A DNA stretch of 64,000 bases from G965216695 sp965216695 (GTDB lineage: Bacteria; Pseudomonadota; Gammaproteobacteria; Pseudomonadales; Azotimanducaceae): the NCBI GenBank assembly GCA_965216695.1, contig OZ244212.1, forward strand, positions 1,116,001-1,180,000, written 5' to 3'. Shown one piece after another: positions 25,318-34,195 of the stretch (positions are counted from its first letter, which is position 1; each line of letters starts with the position of its first letter). Under the pieces are notes generated by a model. That model saw only the letters and a program-made list of their open reading frames with translations. It was not told the DNA's origin and did not search any database. The translations under genes and the position numbers were made by a program.

Positions 25318-27399
25318 ATGCTGATCCGGGAACGCAGTTACCGACGCCCGGTCGAGCACGGCAGGTACCCGCTGGAGGCGCTGCCACATGAGGCCAGCGC
25401 GGTGCGCCTCCCCTGGCCGACAGACCAGCCCACACCAAGCCCGAAGCTGGAGAGTGACACCACGCTTGGACGCGTCGCCCGCACCTACCGCAGTTTCTAT
25501 GAACCCTTTACCAGCGGAGCCTGTGCGTCGCCGGGCGACGGATCGTCCGATCCTCAGGTGCGCACCCGCGAGATCAGGGGCGCCTGTTACTACTTAGATG
25601 CGGATCATGTGGGCATCTGCACCGATGACCACGGGCGTGCAGCCATCGTGATTCTGGTGGGGTACGGCCGGAAGCCCGAACCCGACAACCTTGCCAGCAG
25701 CTGGATCTCTGGAGCCGAAGGTGCGCTTGCCGATTTGCGCGCTGCCGAGATTGCGGTCTGCGTTGCCGGCCACATTCGCGCGCTCGGCTTCGACGCGAGC
25801 GCAGAACTCTCTGGGCGCACGGACTATGACTTGAAAGCGATGGCCGTTCGCGCCGGGATCATCGATCCGCAGTCACAGGCGAGCCCGTTTCTCGGCCATC
25901 GCTACGCCCTGGCTGCGGTAGAAACCGACTATGAACTGGCGCCCGACCATCCGTTGTGCGCAGGCGCGGCCGTGTCGGCCATCGCCGACTGGTGGGGCAT
26001 CAACGGCGCCGAGTCAGGGCGCGAACGCAATCGCCGGCGCCGGCGTCCATCGCACATGAGCCGCTATCCGATGGAAACAATCAGGCGGGTATCGCGTCCG
26101 ACTACGCTGATTCTGGACAACGAAGTGCCTCGCGTGCCGAAACGCGCTGAGTTTTTCGAGCGCGCCCGCCGGGGCGACCTGGGCGCTAAGGCACACCGCG
26201 AGGTTCAACGCTTTGCGATCAAGCATCCGCTAACTCAGGGGATGATGCCGCCACTGCGGGCGCTGGTCCCGCACCAGGACGGGCCTACGAGCACAAACGC
26301 ATCGCAGTGGCTCGACCCCATTGCGAACGCGCGCGCCGTCCGCTCGCTGGCCTACCACCTAGGCGCCGACCTGACCGGAATCTGCGAAATCCCGCACGCG
26401 TGGTACTCGCACCGCGGCGACGGCTCGGCAATCGAGCCATATCACCGCTACGCCGTGGTCATGCTGATCGATCAGGGCTACGACACGATGGAAGGTGCCA
26501 GCGGTGACGACTGGATTTCCGGCTGTCAATCCATGCGCGGCTATCTGCGCGGCGCCGAGATTGCCGGCGTCATGGCCGCGTTTCTGCGCGAGCACGGTGT
26601 GTCTGCGCGGCCCCACACGAATGCAGACAGCCACCTGCTGCACATTCCGCTGGTGCTGCTGGCGGGTCTCGGCGAGTTGTCACGCATCGGCGAGTTGGTG
26701 CTCAACCCATTCGTGGGGCCGCGGTTTAAATCGGTTGTGGTTTCCACCGACCTGCCGTTGGAAACGGATCGGCCCATCGACTTCGGTCTGCAGACGTTCT
26801 GCAGCCACTGCCGCAAGTGCGCGAGGGAATGCCCCGTGAGTGCGATTCCGTTCGGCGACAAGGTGATGTTCAACGGCTACGAGATCTGGAAACCGGACGT
26901 GGAACGCTGCACCCGCTACCGCGTTACCAATAGCCGCGGTTCCGCATGCGGCCGCTGCATGAAGACTTGTCCGTTGAACAAAGTCATCTCAAGCGACGGT
27001 GCCTGGTTGCATCGGCTCGGCAACTGGTTCGGCGTTAACCTGACCACCCTGCCCGCCGTGAAGCGACAGCTCGCGCGGCTTGCGGCGTGGCTCGACGATC
27101 GTCTCGGATACGGCCGCCGCAACACCGTGAAACGCTGGTGGCAGGACCTGGAGATGATCGACGGCCGGGCACGAAGCGCGCCGGCCACCAACGAGCGTGA
27201 CCTGGATCTGCAGGCCGTCGCGGCAGGTAAACGCTCGCCCATTGGCTACTACCACGCGGCAGACATGCCGCCCGCGGACGCAACAGAGCCAGTGCCGGTG
27301 GACCACCGGGCCGCTGTCGCCCGCGCATCGCTCATCGAGTCGGTGGACGCAGCCCGCGCCCGGGAACCTGGGGTCAGAGCAAAGGGACAGATCAAATGA
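25318..27399 (+). CDS. Reductive dehalogenase-like cobalamin/double [4Fe-4S] protein (soluble, catabolic RdhA type)
   Basis: A 693-residue protein. Two Fe-S sites are complete: C495-x2-C498-x2-C501-x3-C505-P and C531-x12-C544-x2-C547-x3-C551-P, the RdhA pattern. The region about 338-480 (LGADLTGIC, WISGCQSMRGYLRGAEIAG, VSTDLPLETD) is echoed at about 85-215 (LDADHVGIC, WISGAEGALADLRAAEIAV), i.e. a degenerate first copy and a working second copy of the cobalamin-binding fold, the architecture known from Nitratireductor NpRdhA. There is no Tat signal and no membrane-anchor (RdhB) gene, so it is predicted cytoplasmic and oxygen-tolerant. Epoxyqueuosine reductase is much shorter and less likely. 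The last residues GVRAKGQIK come from repeat copy B. The halogenated substrate is unknown. Confidence 0.8.
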   Translation: MLIRERSYRRPVEHGRYPLEALPHEASAVRLPWPTDQPTPSPKLESDTTLGRVARTYRSFYEPFTSGACASPGDGSSDPQVRTREIRGACYYLDADHVGICTDDHGRAAIVILVGYGRKPEPDNLASSWISGAEGALADLRAAEIAVCVAGHIRALGFDASAELSGRTDYDLKAMAVRAGIIDPQSQASPFLGHRYALAAVETDYELAPDHPLCAGAAVSAIADWWGINGAESGRERNRRRRRPSHMSRYPMETIRRVSRPTTLILDNEVPRVPKRAEFFERARRGDLGAKAHREVQRFAIKHPLTQGMMPPLRALVPHQDGPTSTNASQWLDPIANARAVRSLAYHLGADLTGICEIPHAWYSHRGDGSAIEPYHRYAVVMLIDQGYDTMEGASGDDWISGCQSMRGYLRGAEIAGVMAAFLREHGVSARPHTNADSHLLHIPLVLLAGLGELSRIGELVLNPFVGPRFKSVVVSTDLPLETDRPIDFGLQTFCSHCRKCARECPVSAIPFGDKVMFNGYEIWKPDVERCTRYRVTNSRGSACGRCMKTCPLNKVISSDGAWLHRLGNWFGVNLTTLPAVKRQLARLAAWLDDRLGYGRRNTVKRWWQDLEMIDGRARSAPATNERDLDLQAVAAGKRSPIGYYHAADMPPADATEPVPVDHRAAVARASLIESVDAARAREPGVRAKGQIK

Positions 27400-27449
27400 C
27401 TTGCGGCTTGGCCGCAAGTCATTTGATCTGTCCCTTTGCTCTGACCCCA
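27369..27449. repeat. Dispersed hairpin repeat, copy B (39-bp perfect stem)
   Basis: Two perfectly complementary 39-base arms (27369-27407 and 27411-27449) flank the 3-base loop TTG. The outer part of each arm is the family core GGGGTCAGAGCAAAGGGACA plus GATCAAA; the inner part (TGACTTGCGGC) is unique to this copy. It sits between convergent genes: the stop of the reductive-dehalogenase-like gene is inside the left arm and the stop of the VOC gene is directly next to the right arm. In RNA of either strand it would fold into a very stable hairpin and could stop transcription or block 3' exonucleases. Confidence 0.95.
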
Positions 27450-27450
27450 A

Positions 27451-27996
27451 CTATTCGCCTTGGCGTGGATCCCACAACCGGCGTTCGGTGGTGGCCTCGT
27501 AGCCTTTTCCGCCAGGGTAGGAAATCAGTTCCATCTGCATGCCCCACGGCGTCAGAAAGTAGCAGGAACGCAAACCGGCCTCCGGTCCGTCACTCACTGC
27601 CGGCCCGCCCCCGCCGGGCATCAGCCGCACGTCATGACTGCGCAGGTGGTCCATCGCGGTATCGAAGTCGTCCACATACAACGCAATGTGATGCCCACCC
27701 CAGTCGCTGTTCTTCGGCATCTCACGCCGCTGGTCCGGTGATTCGTACTCAAAGAGTTCGATGTTGGTGTTGTAGCCGCACCGGTACTGCTTAACACGAC
27801 GGATAACGGCCCGCGGGTGCACGTTCAGCGTATCCTGCATCCAATCTTCGGTTTCCGAGCCGAACGGCCCATGTTCATAAAACGGTTCGAACCCGAGTAC
27901 ATTCTCGAAGAAATCCACCGCTTCCTCAAAATCAGGCACGGTAACCCCGATATGGTCTGCACCGCGCAGACCCGGCAACCCGCTGTTTACCCCCAT
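27451..27996 (-). CDS. VOC family protein (glyoxalase/extradiol dioxygenase fold)
   Basis: A 181-residue vicinal-oxygen-chelate protein with two beta-alpha-beta-beta-beta modules. Four metal-ligand positions are filled: His in ADHIGVTVP, Glu in TNIELFEY, His in GGHHIALYVDD and Glu in MQMELISYP, so it is probably a metalloenzyme and not a binding protein. Possible activities include lyase, epimerase (methylmalonyl-CoA-like) or dioxygenase; none can be assigned. Its stop codon directly precedes repeat copy B. It is divergent from the Rieske oxygenase gene. Confidence 0.85.
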   Translation of the reverse strand: MGVNSGLPGLRGADHIGVTVPDFEEAVDFFENVLGFEPFYEHGPFGSETEDWMQDTLNVHPRAVIRRVKQYRCGYNTNIELFEYESPDQRREMPKNSDWGGHHIALYVDDFDTAMDHLRSHDVRLMPGGGGPAVSDGPEAGLRSCYFLTPWGMQMELISYPGGKGYEATTERRLWDPRQGE

Positions 27997-28127
27997 CGCC
28001 TCGCTCCCGCATTCACATTCGGACTATCAATGAGTCTATATAGCATCACTCGCGGGCTGGTTTACAAGTTTCGGACAGGCGAAGATGGGGTCATCCAGTT
28101 CCGCAAGCCGCAACGGGCCCATCGACG

Positions 28128-29522
28128 ATGACCGACAACGCAACCGATTCAATCGAGCCGCTCGCCCCCGGCGAGGCCCGCTGTCCGGGTATCTCCGTGG
28201 CCGATCTCCATGCCCGGGACAGCCGCGACGTACCCCGTTACCTCACGGAGCAGAGCTACGAATTCCTCGGGGACGACGACATTCCGTATACCCGATACAC
28301 CAGCCGCACTTTCTTCGAGCGCGAAATCGCCCACCTGTGGCCACGCACCTGGCAATGGGCGTGCCGCGAGGAACACATACCGGACGCCGGGGATTACTAC
28401 GTCTACGACGTCGGCCCGTACTCAGTGCTCGTTGTACGGACCGCCTCCGGGGAAGTCCAAGCCTATCGCAATGCGTGCATGCACCGCGGTACCAAATTGA
28501 AGCCCTCTTACTCCACCGGACACAGCAACGTGCTGCGCTGCCCCTACCACGGCTGGCAGTGGAATCTGGACGGCGAGCTAGAGTCGTTTCCGTGCGAGTG
28601 GGACTTTCCCCACGTAAAGTCGGAAGAGGCCGGGCTCGATACCGTCCGCGTAGGCACCTGGGGCGGTTTCGTTTTCATCAACCTGGACCCGGACGCACCC
28701 TCGCTAAACGACTATCTGCACCCGCTGCCCGACCACATTGACAGTAGCGTCTTCGAGGAGCGCTACGTCGCTCAACACATTCAGAAGGAGCTTAACTGCA
28801 ACTGGAAAATTGCATCCGAGGCGTTCCTCGAGGCATACCACGTGATGGAAACCCACAGCCAGCTGATGCGAACCAATGGCGATGCAAACACGCAGTACGA
28901 CATCTACGGCGACCACGTAAACCGCCTGATCAACGTCGCTGGCATTCCGAGCTTCTTCTGCGAAGAATCCCTCACAGAGCAACAGATTCTGGATCTGTTT
29001 CTGATCGGCGATCGCAGCGACGTGGACGCCGGCATGACGGTGCCGAAAGGCGAAACCGCGCGTCAGGTCATGGCCCAGCACTTCCGCGACGCGGTCGCCC
29101 GCAGTGGCGCAGATCTGTCCGATGTGTCCGACTCGGAAATTGTCGACTCGATCGCGTATTTCGTGTTTCCGAACCAACAGTTCTTCTCCGGCGTGTCGTT
29201 TCCGATCGTCTACCGGTTCCGGCCTCTCGGCATGCAGCACGACAAGGCGCTGTTCGATCTGATTCTGCTGAAGCCGCGGCCGGCCGACGGCACGCCGGTA
29301 GAACCGGCGGAACCCGTGTGGTTGAAGGCCGAAGAGTCCTACACCACGGTTCCCGGGATGGATCCGTACGTCGGCCACGTCTTCGACCAGGACACCGGCA
29401 ACATGCAGGCGGCGCACGAAGGTGCAATGGCAACGGACAAGGCGGGCGCGACGCTCGGCAACTACCAGGAAATTCGCATCCGGCACTTTCACCGGACGCT
29501 CAGCAAGTACGTACAAGACTAG
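28128..29522 (+). CDS. Aromatic ring-hydroxylating (Rieske) oxygenase, alpha subunit
   Basis: A 464-residue Rieske non-heme iron oxygenase. The [2Fe-2S] ligands are C117-x-H119 (ACMHRGTK) and C138-x2-H141 (RCPYHGWQW). The mononuclear iron site is LEAYHVMETHSQL (two His) with a later Asp. Domain order and length fit a RHO alpha subunit. No beta subunit, ferredoxin or reductase gene is near, which is common for three-component or homotrimeric enzymes that borrow partners. An SDR gene follows after 10 bases; in many pathways such a pair makes and oxidises a cis-diol, but this SDR is not clearly a diol dehydrogenase. Confidence 0.93.
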   Translation: MTDNATDSIEPLAPGEARCPGISVADLHARDSRDVPRYLTEQSYEFLGDDDIPYTRYTSRTFFEREIAHLWPRTWQWACREEHIPDAGDYYVYDVGPYSVLVVRTASGEVQAYRNACMHRGTKLKPSYSTGHSNVLRCPYHGWQWNLDGELESFPCEWDFPHVKSEEAGLDTVRVGTWGGFVFINLDPDAPSLNDYLHPLPDHIDSSVFEERYVAQHIQKELNCNWKIASEAFLEAYHVMETHSQLMRTNGDANTQYDIYGDHVNRLINVAGIPSFFCEESLTEQQILDLFLIGDRSDVDAGMTVPKGETARQVMAQHFRDAVARSGADLSDVSDSEIVDSIAYFVFPNQQFFSGVSFPIVYRFRPLGMQHDKALFDLILLKPRPADGTPVEPAEPVWLKAEESYTTVPGMDPYVGHVFDQDTGNMQAAHEGAMATDKAGATLGNYQEIRIRHFHRTLSKYVQD

Positions 29523-29532
29523 GGGCAACCAC

Positions 29533-30228
29533 ATGACTCGAGTTCTCATTACCGGCGCGGCACGCGGCATCGGCTTCGAACTGGCAAAACAGTATGCAGC
29601 AGCCGGCGATCGCGTGCTCGCTACGGTTCGTTCGCTCGACACTGCGGCACCGTTGCAGGCGGTTGCAGACGAACACAATGACTCGCTCACAATCCGCACA
29701 ATGGATGTCGGCGACGCCAACGCCGTCGCCGAATGCGCACGCGCCTGGGCTAACGAACCGATCGACGTCCTGATCAACAACGCCGGCATTTTTGGCGGTC
29801 TGGACACACAAACGTTCCAGAACATGGACTACGACAACTGGGCGCACGAGTTCAACGTGATGGCCATGGGGCCCTTTCGGGTAACGCAGGCGTTCCTGCA
29901 GAACGTGCTGGCCGGCGACGACCGGAAAATCGTCACCATCTCCAGCCAGACCGCGGCCCACGCATACGACCACGTGATCGGGTATTCGTACGCAAGCTGC
30001 AAGGCGGCGGTCAACCGTTTGATGACCGGGCTCGCGACAGAACTCCACGACCAGGGCATTACCGTGGTGCCGCTCCATCCCGGTTGGGTGAAAACCGAAA
30101 TGGCCGGCGATGTAGCGGATATCGACCCGGACGAAAGCGCGCGCGGCGTGCGCGAAGTGATCGGCAACATGACGCTCGCCGATTCCGGCAAGTTTCTGAA
30201 GTGGACCGGCGACGAACACCCCTGGTGA
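29533..30228 (+). CDS. SDR family oxidoreductase (C-factor-like)
   Basis: A 231-residue classical SDR: TGAARGIG, NNAGIFGG, SSQTAAHAYDHVIGYSYASCK with catalytic Ser and YxxxK, then PLHPGWVKTEMAG. It ends ADSGKFLKWTGDEHPW. AGGGG precedes the ATG at 29533. It is a paralogue of the SDR at 32932, with which it shares the HPGWVxTxM block and the ADSGxFxKWxGxxHPW ending. It follows the Rieske gene by 10 bases and precedes the TonB receptor gene. The fold resembles C-signal-type SDRs; the substrate is unknown. Confidence 0.9.
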   Translation: MTRVLITGAARGIGFELAKQYAAAGDRVLATVRSLDTAAPLQAVADEHNDSLTIRTMDVGDANAVAECARAWANEPIDVLINNAGIFGGLDTQTFQNMDYDNWAHEFNVMAMGPFRVTQAFLQNVLAGDDRKIVTISSQTAAHAYDHVIGYSYASCKAAVNRLMTGLATELHDQGITVVPLHPGWVKTEMAGDVADIDPDESARGVREVIGNMTLADSGKFLKWTGDEHPW

Positions 30229-30334
30229 TCCACTAACATTCGTGTAGATCAAGCGCGCCGTCGGCGGTGACGGATCGTGGCATTTCAATTAGTATCCGCC
30301 CGCATCCGTTAGTGAGATTGGGGAGAGTTTCCAT

Positions 30335-32788
30335 ATGCGGTTGAAATCCATCGGTGCCTGTATCGGCGCGGGTCTAGTGCTTGCATTCAATCCGTCTGTT
30401 GCTTCAGAGATCGAAGAGATCATCGTTACCGCGCGCGGCATCGAGGAAAGCGTGCGCGACATTCCGGTCGCGGTGAGCGTGCTCGACGAGTCGCGGATCG
30501 AGAACCTGAACCTCGATTCCATCGAAGACGTCGCTGAAGTCACGCCGCAACTGAACATCGTGCGGGCCGGGTCCGGCAGCGGCGTCAGCATCAGCATGCG
30601 CGGCATCGGCTCGTCTGCGTCGACGATCAGTATTGAGCAGTCGGTGTCGACGATCATCGACGGTGTGTACTACCCCCAGGGCCGCGTAATCAACGAAAGC
30701 TTGTTCGACGTGCGTCAGATTGCAATTCTGAAGGGTCCGCAGGCCCTTTTCTTCGGTAAGAACGCCACCGCCGGGGTGATTGCGGTGGAAACCAACGGAC
30801 CGGGCGACGAGTTCGAAGCCATGTTCCGCGGCGGTTACGAATTCGAGCAGGAACGCCAGGTCTACGAAGGCGTGGTGTCGGGACCGCTCACAGAAACCCT
30901 CGGCGCGCGTCTGGCGTTGCGGTTTTCCGATATGAGTGAGGGTTTCATGGACAATCCCGTCGGTACTACGACGTATACCACACTCGATGCGGCTACGTTC
31001 GTGCCGACCGTGCACCAGAATCCCCCACCCGACGATGACGCCTGGCCCGGCACGGAATCGTTCTACGGCCGATTGACGCTGGACTGGGCGCCCAACGACC
31101 AATCGTCAATCACCTTGAAAACGTCCTACGCGGACGCCGACCTGGTGTCTCCCACCGGCGGTCGCGAACTCTGGTTCTGCCCGGCGCTGAACGGTCAACC
31201 GCACGCGATCGGTCCGGATGGGCCGATCCCCAACACGCTCGCCGAATGCGAGACCGACTGGACCAACTTCGAAAACCCGATTCCACGCAATATTGCCGCA
31301 ACCAACCCGCGCCTCGGCCGCTTCGACGGAAATCTCGGTGAGGATTACAAGAGCTATGCGATCACGCTCACAGGCGAGTATTCGTTCGATCGCGTCGATG
31401 TAACCGGCATCTTCAACTTTCACGACCAGACCACCAACTGGGTTGGCGACTTCGACGGCGGCGGCGCTACCGCGACGTTCGCTTCGGAGAAAAACAAATT
31501 CGACAACTACTCGTTCGAGTTGCGCGGCGTATCCCGCCTCGACAGCCCGGTGAATTTCGTCGGTGGGTTCTTCTGGCAGACCAACTCAAGGCGTTTCGAC
31601 CAGGATGTGATTTTCGCGGGTGCGCAGAACACCGCTGCACCCAACGCGTTCCAGGAATTCACCGCGTACGACAAAGCGTCGGAAACCGACCTGGACACAC
31701 TCTCGGTGTACGGTGAGATGATCTGGGACATTAACCCCGCATTCCAATTGACCGGCGGATTGCGCTGGATCGAGGAGAAGAAGGATTCATTCTTCTTCCA
31801 GCCATACGTCAATCCGTTCTTCACCGGTCTGTTCGTACCCGTGGATCCGGGCAACCCCGATACGCTGCTGGAAGCAGACCAGAAGTTCGACAAAGTTGTA
31901 CCGGAGGTAACGCTGCGCTGGGAAGCCACCGACAACATGACCCTCTACGTGGCGTACAAGGAAGGATTCAAAGGCGGCGGATTTTCCAATAGCGGCATCC
32001 TGTCCGCGGCCGTGTTCGGCGCCGGTGCCGACCCGGCCGGTGATTTCATCTTCGACGAAGAAACGGTGAAAGGCTTCGAAGCCGGAATAAAAGCGTCGCT
32101 GCTCGAGGGCACCATGAACCTGGAGTTCGAGGTATACGACTACGAGTTCGAAGACCTGCAGATCGATTTCTTCAACTCGCCCACGTTCGCATTCATCACC
32201 ACTAACGCGGGCGCGTCGACCACCACCGGCGCCGAGCTGAATCTCACCTGGTTACCCACCGGTGTGGAAGGCCTGCTCCTGAAAGGTGGCATCATCTACA
32301 ACGAAGGTGAATACGAAGACTTCATCGCGCCGTGCTACGCGGGTCAACGGCCATCCCAGGGTTGCACCATCTTTAACCCCGGCGAGGTGCCTAAGCAGCA
32401 ACTGGGCGGCAGTAAACGGGGCCTCGCACCGAAGTGGGCCGGGTACATCGCCGGCGATTTCGAACGCTCGATCGGCAACAACCTGAGGTTCGGACTGTCA
32501 CTGAATTTCCAGTTCAAGGGTAAGCATCAACTGAGTGAGTTCGGGTTCCCCGGGTTTCAGGATGCCTATGAAACGATCGACGCCGCTATCCGAATCGGTT
32601 CCGAGGACGATCGCTGGTTGATCTCATTGATCGGCAAAAACCTCAGCGATGAGTACGCCCTGGTGGCCTCCAGCGACACACCCGGTACAGGCGGTGGCAC
32701 CGGCACTGAAGGTGGTTTTCCGGCAGATCAGCGCGGCACGCCGATCATCGGCCGCACCATCGCGGCGGAGTTCACGGTCCGGTTCTGA
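30335..32788 (+). CDS. TonB-dependent outer-membrane receptor
   Basis: An 817-residue receptor: signal peptide (residues about 1-27, ending VASEIEE), TonB-box-like EEIIVTAR, plug domain with IPVAVSVLDESRIENLNL, SMRGIGS and LKGPQALFFGKNATAGVIAV, then a beta-barrel that ends in the aromatic residue Phe (AAEFTVRF). It resembles the large group of marine and sphingomonad receptors that take up organic compounds instead of siderophores. GGGGAGAG lies ahead of the ATG. It stands between two paralogous SDR genes and near a Rieske oxygenase and epoxide hydrolase, so it may import their substrate. A strong hairpin follows its stop codon. Confidence 0.95.
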   Translation: MRLKSIGACIGAGLVLAFNPSVASEIEEIIVTARGIEESVRDIPVAVSVLDESRIENLNLDSIEDVAEVTPQLNIVRAGSGSGVSISMRGIGSSASTISIEQSVSTIIDGVYYPQGRVINESLFDVRQIAILKGPQALFFGKNATAGVIAVETNGPGDEFEAMFRGGYEFEQERQVYEGVVSGPLTETLGARLALRFSDMSEGFMDNPVGTTTYTTLDAATFVPTVHQNPPPDDDAWPGTESFYGRLTLDWAPNDQSSITLKTSYADADLVSPTGGRELWFCPALNGQPHAIGPDGPIPNTLAECETDWTNFENPIPRNIAATNPRLGRFDGNLGEDYKSYAITLTGEYSFDRVDVTGIFNFHDQTTNWVGDFDGGGATATFASEKNKFDNYSFELRGVSRLDSPVNFVGGFFWQTNSRRFDQDVIFAGAQNTAAPNAFQEFTAYDKASETDLDTLSVYGEMIWDINPAFQLTGGLRWIEEKKDSFFFQPYVNPFFTGLFVPVDPGNPDTLLEADQKFDKVVPEVTLRWEATDNMTLYVAYKEGFKGGGFSNSGILSAAVFGAGADPAGDFIFDEETVKGFEAGIKASLLEGTMNLEFEVYDYEFEDLQIDFFNSPTFAFITTNAGASTTTGAELNLTWLPTGVEGLLLKGGIIYNEGEYEDFIAPCYAGQRPSQGCTIFNPGEVPKQQLGGSKRGLAPKWAGYIAGDFERSIGNNLRFGLSLNFQFKGKHQLSEFGFPGFQDAYETIDAAIRIGSEDDRWLISLIGKNLSDEYALVASSDTPGTGGGTGTEGGFPADQRGTPIIGRTIAAEFTVRF

Positions 32789-32795
32789 TCGTCTC

Positions 32796-32833
32796 CGGGC
32801 AGCGGGACCGCCGAAGGGCGACTCCGCTGCCCG
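32796..32833 (+). terminator. Hairpin after the TonB-receptor gene
   Basis: CGGGCAGCGG (32796-32805) pairs perfectly with CCGCTGCCCG (32824-32833) over an 18-base loop, starting seven bases after the receptor stop. No T-tract follows directly; TTTATTTA appears about 15 bases later. It may act as a terminator or RNA-stabilising element. Confidence 0.6.
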
Positions 32834-32931
32834 CTCAAGCCGCAATCGTTTATTTATCGGCACGGCAGTGGCATAGTCGATTCTAATCGGACACGGCGCT
32901 AATCGGCGCTTACAGAGGGGGAAGAACCAAA

Positions 32932-33621
32932 ATGGCTACAGTAATGATCGTGGGTGCCACACGCGGCATCGGCCTGGAACTGGTAAAGCAGTACGCCGCA
33001 AACGGCGACACCGTGATAGGCACGGCCCGTGACACCGGGGCCGCGGACCAGCTCGACGCAGTTGCCGCAAGCGACGACAACGTGAGCGTGCAGGCGCTCG
33101 ACATCGGTGACCCCAAATCGATTGAATCCGCTGCAAACGCCATCGGCGACCAGCCGATCGACACAATCGTGGTGAGTGCCGGCTACGTGGGCGGCGGTCA
33201 TCAGACCCTGGACGATCTCGACCTGGACGAATGGCACAGAACTGTGGATATCAACACGATCGGGCCGGCGCTCGTAGCCCGCGCGTTCAAGCCAAACCTG
33301 GTCGCATCGGGCAACGGCAACCTGATGATCATGACGAGTCAGCTGGGCGCATCCACGTGGCCGATGGGCGGCATGTACATCTACTCCACCACGAAAGCTG
33401 CCGTGAGCAAAGTGGGCCAGATCCTTGCACTCGACTGGAAGGACGACCCGGTGATCGTAACGGTCGTGCATCCAGGTTGGGTGCAAACCGACATGGGCGG
33501 TCCCAATGCAGAGATTACGGCCGAAGAAAGTGCTTCCGGCATTCGCAACGTCATTGCCGGGCTCACGAAGGCCGATTCCGGCAACTTCTACAAGTGGAAC
33601 GGCGAAATCCACCCCTGGTAA
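32932..33621 (+). CDS. SDR family oxidoreductase (C-factor-like)
   Basis: A 229-residue SDR. VGATRGIG replaces the common TGxxxGIG start; the NAG position reads SAGYVGGG; the active site is TSQLGASTWPMGGMYIYSTTK with Ser and YxxxK; VHPGWVQTDMGG follows. GAGGGGG eight bases before the ATG is a strong ribosome site. It is a paralogue of the gene at 29533; together they bracket the TonB receptor. Its stop is 30 bases before the ferritin-like gene, which suggests one operon through to the epoxide hydrolase. Confidence 0.9.
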   Translation: MATVMIVGATRGIGLELVKQYAANGDTVIGTARDTGAADQLDAVAASDDNVSVQALDIGDPKSIESAANAIGDQPIDTIVVSAGYVGGGHQTLDDLDLDEWHRTVDINTIGPALVARAFKPNLVASGNGNLMIMTSQLGASTWPMGGMYIYSTTKAAVSKVGQILALDWKDDPVIVTVVHPGWVQTDMGGPNAEITAEESASGIRNVIAGLTKADSGNFYKWNGEIHPW

Positions 33622-33651
33622 CGCTGACGACCAGCGATCGGTAGCACGTTC

Positions 33652-34188
33652 GTGAAGCAAGCCTTCAAAACAGACCTGGAAGCCATCCAGAAGCGCGCGC
33701 GAGAGAAAATGATGGACGGCGCCGTAACCGGTGCGTACAACGCTGACCGCGCGCAGGTAATTGACGTGCTGAACGAAGTCCTCGCAACCGAGATCGTTTG
33801 CATTCTGCGCTATCGCAACCACTACTACTCCGCAACAGGGATCAACGCGGACCCGATCGCGCAGGAGTTTCTAACGCACGCCAACGCAGAGCAGATGCAC
33901 GCCGACTGGGTCAGCGTGCGTATTGCCCAACTCGGCGGCGTGCCCAACTGGGATCCCCAGGGTCTGGCCACGCGGGCGCACGCGGCCTACGTTCAGGGCG
34001 AAAGTCTGCGTCAGATGATCGAGGAGAACCTCGTCGCCGAGCGCGTCGCTATCGAAACCTACTCAGAGATTGTGCGCTGGCTGGAAAATGACGATCCAAC
34101 CACGCGCCGCATGATCGAGGACATCCTGAAAGAAGAAGAGCACCACGCCGACGACCTGGCGAGCATGCTCGAAGACCTGCCGGGTTGA
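33652..34188 (+). CDS. Ferritin-like (bacterioferritin family) protein
   Basis: A 178-residue four-helix-bundle protein. Iron-site residues are visible in paired motifs: a Glu in LNEVLATEIVCILRYRNH, EQMHADW (ExxH), a Glu in MIEENLVAERVAIETY, and EEEHHADDL (ExxH) near the C-terminus, giving a complete di-iron site. The sequence matches bacterioferritin-like proteins; no heme Met was identified. It starts with GTG at 33652. It may store iron or remove peroxide; a place beside oxygenase genes is suggestive but not proof. The epoxide hydrolase gene begins seven bases later. Confidence 0.82.
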   Translation: MKQAFKTDLEAIQKRAREKMMDGAVTGAYNADRAQVIDVLNEVLATEIVCILRYRNHYYSATGINADPIAQEFLTHANAEQMHADWVSVRIAQLGGVPNWDPQGLATRAHAAYVQGESLRQMIEENLVAERVAIETYSEIVRWLENDDPTTRRMIEDILKEEEHHADDLASMLEDLPG

Positions 34189-34195
34189 GCGCACG

